From: Megalopta genalis
Taxonomy: Eukaryota; Arthropoda; Insecta; Hymenoptera; Halictidae
Length of the DNA stretch: 64,000 nt
Reading direction: 5' to 3'
NCBI RefSeq assembly: GCF_051020955.1
Contig: NC_135018.1
Location: 2,902,501-2,966,500, forward strand
In this document: one piece after another, positions 56,732 to 64,000 of the stretch
Numbering within the stretch: position 1 is the stretch's first letter
How the letters are laid out: each line of letters starts with the position of its first letter
The notes under the pieces: generated by a model
Seen by the model: the letters and a program-made list of their open reading frames with translations, nothing else
The model's database searches: none
What the model was told of the DNA's origin: nothing
Translations under genes and position numbers: made by a program

Positions 56732-57487
56732 ACATTTTAGGAAGGCGATAAGGGAAGTCTACTATTTAACGAAAAAGGGCTTTCGATCTAAACGTTCGTT
56801 CACTAGATTCCTATTTGCCCGTGCAAATAGCCCACCTCTTGCGTCTTATTGGAGCTCTTTGAACCGTACAAATGGCGGCCGAGTAATTGATTTGCTCGGC
56901 CTCCATTTTATGATTGCGTCTTTACCGTTTCTCAATTAACGGATTTCAGCCATTAGTTGTCGACTTCGCTGTTTATTTTCCGATGCGAACTGTGCGTGTT
57001 TCTTCTTAATGTTAATGCCTTAACACTTTCCGTTCGTTGTATACGCCGCGCCGTCGAAGAAGGAAGTCGCAGCGCCAGCCGGGAAACAGATTGCCGCAGC
57101 TCTCTCTCGATTGTTCAACCAATTCATTATTCTGTCGAGCTTCCGACTTCTAACTGCTCGGTCAAAACTGCATAAAAGCTGAAACTCGGCAAGTGAAACG
57201 GCACGCAGTGGACCCGAGCTCCTCTCAGGAGCCGCCTCCGAGCACATAATAGGAATTACAATATTCGAGGGAGAAACGCTTTGTCCTAAATACCTAACTG
57301 CACGCTCCTCGGTTATGCTTCTTACGTATGCTTCTCTGTATTACTCGGACCGCCGTTTTCTGCGAAGGTCCACACGTACATATAGGATCAGTCATAAAAA
57401 GGTCTCACAAACATAATCATTTGATTATATGGTTTATCCTGATTTTATTTCTGGTTCATTTTTATTTTGATTTACTTTCAAGTTTGT
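56732..57487. other. Unassigned sequence
   Basis: No supported gene. Frames at 56957-57175 (+) and 57020-57247 (-) overlap without domains. Confidence 0.4.
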
Positions 57488-57634
57488 ATCGCGTTTATTT
57501 TGAAAGTGGTGTAAGTTCCTTTTTTTTTATTCAGTTATTAAGTTAAAAAGGTTGTGCTAAATTATTCACGAATTATGTGATATTTCATTTTTTAAGGAAA
57601 ATGGACTCGCGTCATTTTTAAAATAAATGGTCTA
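57488..57634. mobile_element. MITE family I, copy 2
   Basis: Ends ATCGCGTTTATTTTGAAAGT and TTTTAAAATAAATGGTCTAT, with internal GGTGTAAGTTCC / GGACTCGCGTCA, parallel to copies 1 and 3. Confidence 0.6.
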
Positions 57635-57965
57635 TATGGCAAGAAAAACTTTTACAACAAATTGTAATTCATTACATTGCACATATCATGCTCGTCCGAA
57701 TCATCCGCTTCGTTAAAGGAATTTAGGCTACTAGTCAGCACGTTGCGGCCATAACCGGATAGTGCTGATAGAAGTTAGTCCGCGAAACTTGTGCACCACC
57801 TGCAACTTCCGAAATATGCGTCGGACAACAAATTTTGTGTACAAAAGTTGTATCGCTCAAAGGAGCCGTATTAAGCAGTGCTTTTACTTCTTTTTTTTAT
57901 CGGTGAAAGCGTCTCGGAAATTCGAAGATCAACTTTTTCTTAAATGGAATTTAAGAAGTAAATTA
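57635..57965. other. Unassigned sequence
   Basis: Nothing recognised. Confidence 0.4.
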
Positions 57966-58700
57966 TAGTTACGAATTATTAACAACTATAAAAACGAGAT
58001 GCAAGGCTCGAATAATCCTATCTCCTCTTCCTAAGTTGTTCATTTTCATCTCCAATCTGAGCGCGAATTAGGGAGACATTATTGTACAGTGAATTCTCCC
58101 CAATTGTCTTTCACCTTGGAGATGAAAATGAACAATTTGGGAAGAGGGGATACGATTTTTCGAGTCTCTCGGCTCGTTTCTATAGTCATTGATAATCGGC
58201 AACTATAAAAAACGAGTCGTAATGCTTGAACAATCGTAGCTTCTTTTCCCAAGTTGTTCATTTTCATCTCCAATCTGAGCGCGAATTAGGGAGACATTAT
58301 TGTACAGTGAATTCTCCGCAATTGTCCTTCACCTTGGAGATGAAAATGAACAATTTGGGAAGAGGGGATACGATTTCTCGAGTCTCTCGGCTCGTTTTCA
58401 TAGTCATTGATAATCGGCAACTATAAGAAACGAGTCGTAATGCTTGAACAATCGTATCTCCTCTTCCCAAGTTGTTCATTTTCATCTCCAATCTGAGCGC
58501 GAATTAGGGAGACATTATTGTACAATGAATTCTCCCCAATTGCCCTTCACTTTAGAGATGAAAATGATTGTCATTGATAATCAGCGGCTATAAAAAACGA
58601 GCCGTAATGCTTGAACAATCGTATCCCCTCTTCCCAAGTTGTTCATTTTCATCTCCAATCTGAGCGCGAATTAGGGAGAAATTACTATACTTTCTCGTAC
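57966..58700. mobile_element. Tandem array of foldback MITE family H (copies 7-10)
   Basis: A right half (57966-58084) is followed by full palindromes starting with TACAGTGAATTCTCC at 58085 and 58303 and a shortened one with TACAATGAATTCTCC at 58521; spacing 218 and 218. Neighbouring units share the TACAGTGA/TACAATGA junction, so termini overlap head to tail. The last unit has lost part of its left arm (ATGAAAATGATTGTCATTG). Confidence 0.9.
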
Positions 58701-59079
58701 AGTATCGTCCTCGTTTCGAACGCATCGCAATTTCGGTACATTCAGTCAACAAAAAAAAAAAGAATCGACTATCCTCCATAACCGACGGTCGTTCCGACGA
58801 TTGTATTCCATCCGCGTAGCATCTTTTCTCTTCGCTTGGATCTCGCTACGGTGTCAGGGGACTGTGTCCACCGCGTTTCCCTTGTCGGGTGATGCATTAA
58901 CGTTCACAACCTGTAGCGGCGACGTGACAATTTTCGGGGACTTAGCGGTGATATACGTTGAACGTACTTTCGTCCCGTTGATTTCTTCGAGATGTCGGTG
59001 CTGGCACATTGCTCTCCGGAAATTGAAACGCGAGGACAGGGATGAACATCTAAAGTACCCGAACCACCGTCCAAGAATA
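58701..59079. other. Unassigned sequence
   Basis: Frames of 98 codons (58801-59097, +) and 79 codons (minus) overlap. The plus frame begins with a hydrophobic, signal-like stretch (VASFLFAWISLRC) but runs into the MITE at 59084 and has no known domain. Confidence 0.25.
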
Positions 59080-59321
59080 TTAACCCTTTGCACTTGAATA
59101 GCGACTCTGAGGCACCATTAAAATTGTTACGTTATCGCGTTCCGAGATCATTTTTATGTTATAAAAGTTTGGATGTAACGGAATTGTTAAAAGTCTAATT
59201 GTTGAGTCACAGGACTAAATTTCGTGTGCATAAAATGCACTTTGTCACATGAAATGGAAATATGGAAAAGTCAGAAGAATTTAGATTTACAGTTCAAATG
59301 GCTTCGAGTGCAAAGGGTTAA
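59080..59321 (-). mobile_element. TTAA-flanked MITE family C, copy 4
   Basis: The element is 59084-59317 (234 bp) with TTAA at 59080-59083 and 59318-59321. Ends CCCTTTGCACTTGAATAGCG and CTTCGAGTGCAAAGGG. Opposite orientation to copies 2 and 3. Confidence 0.88.
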
Positions 59322-59458
59322 GACGTTTCGGCACTTTTTCATGGAATGTCGTGTAAATATCGGCGCAACGGATCGGTTCAGTTGCAGTTAGGAGCTTTCA
59401 ACAATACAAAGAGGAAACATTAAAAGAACGGGGATTGGGAGGACCCGTGCCTCGTTTA

Positions 59459-59857
59459 TTAACACGTTGAATTCCACTCCGGTTTTACAGAAATTGTCCG
59501 TGGCGCCACGATGAATTTTCTTTTATGTGATACATATAATGTTGAAATATATAATATATGTATAATATAATAATATATTATAATGATATATAATATATAA
59601 TATATAATATATAATATATAATATATAATATATAATATATAATATATAATATATAACCATGTTTGACATGTTAATTGCGACAGGGGTCACTGTTCGAATT
59701 GACGATGGTAATAATACAAAATTTTAGATATTCACATTTGTTTGAAATTATATATATTTCTATCAATTTGGCCGCGTCGGTCACCAGTGGCCCCCATAGC
59801 CTCACCGTCAAGTTAAGTGCCGGTCACCGGTGACCCCCGTGGCATTCAACGTGTTAA
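59459..59857. mobile_element. TTAA-flanked element, family E
   Basis: The element is 59463-59853 (391 bp) with TTAA at 59459-59462 and 59854-59857. Ends CACGTTGAATTCCAC and GTGGCATTCAACGTG are inverted. Internal AT array at 59535-59655. Near the right end GGTCACCGGTGACC is palindromic and a related GGTCACCAGTGGCCCCC precedes it. Termini resemble family D (CACGTT..RTGCC), so the two may be related. Confidence 0.8.
59535..59655. repeat. (ATAATAT)n AT array inside family E
   Basis: Tandem ATATAATAT-type units, low complexity. Confidence 0.9.
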
Positions 59858-60184
59858 AATCGTACACCTCGGAGAATTAAGGATATCGAAGTGAAATCAA
59901 GCAGACGCAACCCGCCATTTTAAATCGTCATTCTCGATTCACGTTTCCAAATATGATTTTCTATTTTTGGCGTATTCGATAAATCGCATCTAAAAGTATC
60001 GCGCACAGAAGGTTTTTTAATTGGAGAACGCTCCAAATAGGACGAGAAACGCGTGAAAGGGTTTTCCTCGATTTAACGTTGCCAAAAGAAACTTTGTGTT
60101 TTTACAGTGTTCGACGATGGATTTTCAATTTGCGTATACAATTTTCCACATACCTAGTGTCGCGGGAAAATTCCGACGGAAAAA

Positions 60185-60229
60185 TTAAGTGCCGGTCACC
60201 GGTGGCCCCCGTGGCATTCAACGTGTTAA
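60185..60229. mobile_element. Isolated right end of family E
   Basis: TTAAGTGCCGGTCACCGGTG onward matches the last 45 bp of the family E copy (59813-59857), ending CAACGTG + TTAA. In both places the matched segment starts exactly at a TTAA. Confidence 0.65.
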
Positions 60230-62125
60230 TAAAATCGGAACGCGGTGATAATAAGCTAAAAATTTCAATATCATCTGAATTAATGAAACATCAGCTGCCT
60301 CAATATCGCCCGACGCGGCGAGAAAACTATAGCGCAGCGAGTCGTTGAAAACAATTTCGTCTTAATTAGTCGGCAAATAATTTAGCCGTTCCGTCGTAAA
60401 ATCGCACGGGGGCTGCGCGGACGTCTGGTTTCGAAAGTCGATATCCTACGAATGAAAACTTGAAAAACCGTGGAAGCTCGACGAGTTCGAGCCGCGGTTT
60501 CCAGCCGTTTCGCGTTCTCCCAGTTAATTCGCGAAATTCCGTCGGCAAGCCGAGTTCCTTAGGAGTTCCGACGGACGTGTTAAATATTTCAGGCCCCTGA
60601 ATTTTAGGGGAGAGAAAAGCGTCCGCGCGATACGAGCGGAAGGAAATCTTTTCTCCGGGCGCTGCGGTAGTTACGAGCTTAATATCGGCCACTTGAATAT
60701 AGATTTATAGGGTACTCGAAGGCTTCGGAACTCCTCGAAGTATCGTAAAGTTTTCTTTCAGCCGCAACCATCGTCCGCGTCGGCCTTTGCTATCCATATG
60801 GGAATCATCGAACGCGCGAGCAGATAACTTTCAACGAGGCTGGCCGGCCATCGAGTCCGTTGGAACGTCCGCGCGCCGTCCACGGTCGGGCAGAATATTC
60901 CCGGGCCGCGTCCTCGCAGGTCATTCTCAGCTTGCGGCCATTTAATTAAGGGCGCAGAATAGTGAAGTGGGATCGGGGATGATTGCAGCCGGTCATCCGC
61001 GCTTACGTTCTTCGGAGGTTTACCATTCGGTGCCTTCGTGTCGCGTCGCAAGGCTTTCCGATGAAAATCAATCGGATCCCGCAGTCTCGGTGTTTGTCTG
61101 CCGAATGCCGCGACACTGTTTTCCATAAGTGCACACTTACCTTCGAAGTGGAAAAAATTCCGCGAAGTCGATAACGTTGAAGCGGGACGGGAAATTTGAA
61201 TTATTATTTGCTGCTTAACGGATCAAGTGTGCGCGTACTTTAGTTTTGAGTATGCTTAAGTATGTTCAAGCGTGCCGAGTTTCAAGCACATACTTTATTA
61301 TTAAATTATTTCAATTAGAGAAATAACGAATTTTAGTTATCGTTTACAGCATCGTTATCTCTTTAATTGAATTAATTCGTGGAGGGATAAGTGTATTAAT
61401 TTGCTTAGAGAACGTGCTTGATTTGTTCAAAATTTCGTCTCGATATCGCTGGTATTTTTGACATTGCTTTTTTATTCGATCTTTTTATTTTTCTTCGTGA
61501 TTTTAGACCGAGTTCTGCTAATTTAATTACATTATATTTCATCCCATCGGTTTTGCAACGCTCTATTCAGTTGAGCTTCCTCAGCTCTTTAAGTTCTTCG
61601 AATTCATTACTTACTTCTACGAGCTTCTTCTTTTTATTTTTTAAGGCTTCTCCTCTCTTCCTTTTCTGGGCCTTCATTTTCTTCAGTCTTTTTTTTCTTC
61701 TCTTTATCTTAGCTGTTGGATCAGGGCGGATTGGGCCCTGCTTATAGGTTGTGTTCAATAGATGGCATTATTATGTACATAGTATTGAGAGCGTAATTTT
61801 TTTATTATAAACGCAAGAAATGTTCTTTTCTATATTCTTTCTTTTATAATAGAGCAGTAATTTAAATAATAGAAAAGACATTTTTCTTTGACAGTTTAGA
61901 GTAGCGTTTTGGACGTACAATTATTTAAACAACAGTCCTTTGGTAGTCAGAGTACGAGAAAAATGATCTATTTTGCATCTTTTATCAAAAACTGTTGTCT
62001 CAAATATAAATATATGAAAAATCTCAGAACGATTGAACAACATTCCTGTTTCCTCAGCTAGAAAATATTCTTATTGAATTATATAAATTTGTTCAGGACA
62101 AGAAATTTACTTCTTCGCATTTTAA
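60230..62125. other. Unassigned sequence, GC-richer at 60360-61180
   Basis: Minus frames 60366-60692 (108 codons) and 60758-61126 (122 codons) have no domains I recognise and could be chance frames of the GC-richer patch. At 61567-61758 the minus strand encodes a Lys-rich peptide (KIKRRKKRLKKMKAQKRKR, then a Glu/Leu-rich end) that could be a remnant of a coding repeat. No gene is firmly supported. Confidence 0.3.
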
Positions 62126-62127
62126 TC

Positions 62128-62375
62128 TTAACAGAAAAATTTTATTCAATTTTAAATTTTATACAATCTTAAATTTTATACAATCTTAAATTTTATACGA
62201 TCTTAAATTTTATACAATTTTAAATTTTATACAATCTTAAATTTTGTACAATCTTAAATTTTATACAATCTTAAATTTTATACAATCTTAAATTTTATAC
62301 AATCTTAAATTTTATACAATCTTAAATTTTGTACAATCTTAAATTTTATACAATCTTAAATTTTATACAATTTTA
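62128..62375. repeat. 17-bp minisatellite
   Basis: About 14 units of AATCTTAAATTTTATAC with few changes (ATTTTGTAC variants). Confidence 0.93.
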
Positions 62376-62678
62376 ACGTATCAATCGAACTTGAAGACTC
62401 GAAGACTTCGAAACCTAAAAATAAGCTGTAACTGTATACAACATAGAAACAACGAAAAGAATCGATATATTAGCAACAAATTATCGGATCTCCCACAGTG
62501 CTGCGCGTTAAAGACAGTATTTATTACGGTAGCAGCACTAATTTAGCGTACAGTCGTGGCGTTGCGTTCGCATGAATCACGCGCAGTATTTCGGGACTAG
62601 CTGGGTTTCCATCATTAATTGTAACTGACGGTTGTTGATAAACAAGTGGCAGAGTATTTTAGGCACGAAACGGGCGAG

Positions 62679-62679
<1 letters not shown>

Positions 62680-62737
<58 letters not shown>
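62680..62737. repeat. (AT)n microsatellite
   Basis: About 28 AT dinucleotides, uninterrupted. Confidence 0.97.
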
Positions 62738-62739
<2 letters not shown>

Positions 62740-63313
62740 ATATAATATGTCGTTTCTGCGCATATTTATCTGTTTGAATTTAATGTAAACAAACGGCATA
62801 ACTTTCCGGTCCCCCTAATACATTCAACTTAAAAAATTGTGCGGAACAGCGCGGACGATATTTAACCGGGACATTCGGAACACGGCATCAAGACTTTGGT
62901 CAAGTATTTACACCTTAAATTAACGGATACCCTCGCTGATTATCTTTGATCTAGATTTCTTATATTTGCCCGGAGAGCGGCGCCAGTTGAGACGCGTTCC
63001 GGCAACATTCCCGCCTTGAAATTTACTTAGCCGAGCACGGTTCGTTGGAACTATATTACAGGAGTCAGCCGGCGAGCTCGGGGAGTAAAGTATTCCTGCG
63101 AAGGAATCGCCTTTGAATCGAACAAATTAACAAAACGAGGACGAAACGTACGCGTCCGCGAACTTCTTGGAAAGCATCGCGGCGAAAACATTTGCGCGAT
63201 ATGACTGTGCAATTTCGTTCGATCTTTTTATCAACGAAAATCTACGAAATCGTTTAACTTCGTCGCGTCTTCGATGGTTCTTTCAAGCTTGTCGTTTACG
63301 CGGAACCAGAGAA
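62738..63313. other. Unassigned sequence
   Basis: No gene or repeat recognised. Confidence 0.4.
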
Positions 63314-63553
63314 ACGAGCCGTTTAGTTTGAAAGTGGCATAAGTCACTTTGTTTTTAAGTCGATATATTTAAGGGTTTGCGTTTTAACACGTTTCAAAAT
63401 ATGGATGCTAACTTTCGAGAAGATTTACTTGTATTTGTTATCTCAGGATACTGATATTTTTCTCGGTATAAATAATTTCGTATAAACATTAAAAAAATCA
63501 CCACTTTTCATTACGGTAAAGTGACTCATGCTACTTTCGAAATAAACGGCTCA
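63314..63553. mobile_element. MITE family I, copy 3
   Basis: Ends ACGAGCCGTTTAGTTTGAAA and TTTCGAAATAAACGGCTCAA, inverted; inner AAGTGGCATAAGTCACTTT pairs with AAAGTGACTCATGCTACTTT. The longest of the three copies. Confidence 0.7.
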
Positions 63554-64000
63554 AATGTCGACAGCGTCGATCGAACGTCGACAGGACGTTTCTAGGCCGT
63601 TCGTAGGCCGTTCGTAGGACATTCGGAACGTTCGCTCAGATTTTCCTCGTTGTTAGAAACAAGGAGCGTTATTAACGCGCGCACCGTTCACCGAGCAAAA
63701 TTATAATTGAGATAATTTCAAGTTAATTCAATTTCTAGCAACATTATTATTTATTCCACTTGTCTATTTAACATTCGAACATATGCATTACATTCGATGA
63801 CATAAATCGGCAGAAGACATAATTCGAAATCCAAATAGTCGAAGATGCGAGTTGCTATGATTCGAACAATTTTGGAACGTAAATTCCAAATTCTTAGTTG
63901 CCTAGTTTCGAAAAAAATCGAAGAGTGCTAGAATAATCGTGCTGAAATAATTCTGTGATGTTAGATCACAGATCACAGATCACATAAATAATTCTGTAAT
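63554..64000. other. Unassigned sequence
   Basis: GGACGTTTCTAGGCCGTTCG near 63584 resembles the interior of the MITE at 54433-54591 and is a small dispersed repeat. ATCACAGATCACAGATCACA near 63965 is a short tandem repeat at the window edge. No gene supported. Confidence 0.4.

Overview
This 64 kb window looks like AT-rich, repeat-laden nuclear DNA of an insect, most probably a hymenopteran (bee, ant or wasp). The grounds are mariner elements with the TTGGGTTGGCAACTAAGTAA terminus seen often in Hymenoptera, ends shaped like CAGGGTGTCC, many small TTAA-flanked elements, long AT microsatellites, and GC-rich patches in an AT-rich background. The taxon is an inference. I found no host protein-coding exon, tRNA, rRNA or CRISPR array that I can support. 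The only recognisable protein is the C-terminal third of a mariner transposase, present in two broken copies. The window is best read as intergenic DNA or the inside of a very long intron.

Layout. 0-10 kb: several TTAA-flanked piggyBac-like elements (551-1262, 1267-1569, 7810-8092, 8927-9208, 9536-10253), an LTR-like repeat cluster (2373-3590) and a long inverted repeat (5735-6035). 10-12.6 kb: a satellite array of 217-225 bp units with a ~605 bp higher-order period. 12.8-14.4 kb: a GC/CpG-rich block that may be a promoter or untranslated first exon, followed by a (GT)n tract. 15-31 kb: many tandem arrays (319, 206, 32, 267, 192, 35 and ~156 bp periods) and a hairpin-bearing TTAA element. 32-33 kb: two more TTAA elements. 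34-40 kb: four mariner pieces in mirror-image order. 35.8-41.5 kb: palindromic foldback MITEs, one part duplicated 4.9 kb away. 42-52 kb: hairpins and foldbacks, a GC-rich palindromic element and two (TTATA)n arrays. 53.2-54.4 kb: a very regular 119 bp satellite with a four-unit higher-order pattern. 54.4-60.3 kb: more TTAA elements and a tandem array of palindromes. 60.3-64 kb: mostly unremarkable sequence with a 17 bp minisatellite and an (AT)n tract.

The most notable theme is the number of different small element families that all sit between TTAA duplications, the target signature of the piggyBac superfamily. At least seven terminal-sequence types occur here. Two abut and share a single TTAA, and one has a paralogous empty site elsewhere in the same window. 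No full transposase of any kind is present, so all of these would depend on an enzyme encoded elsewhere.
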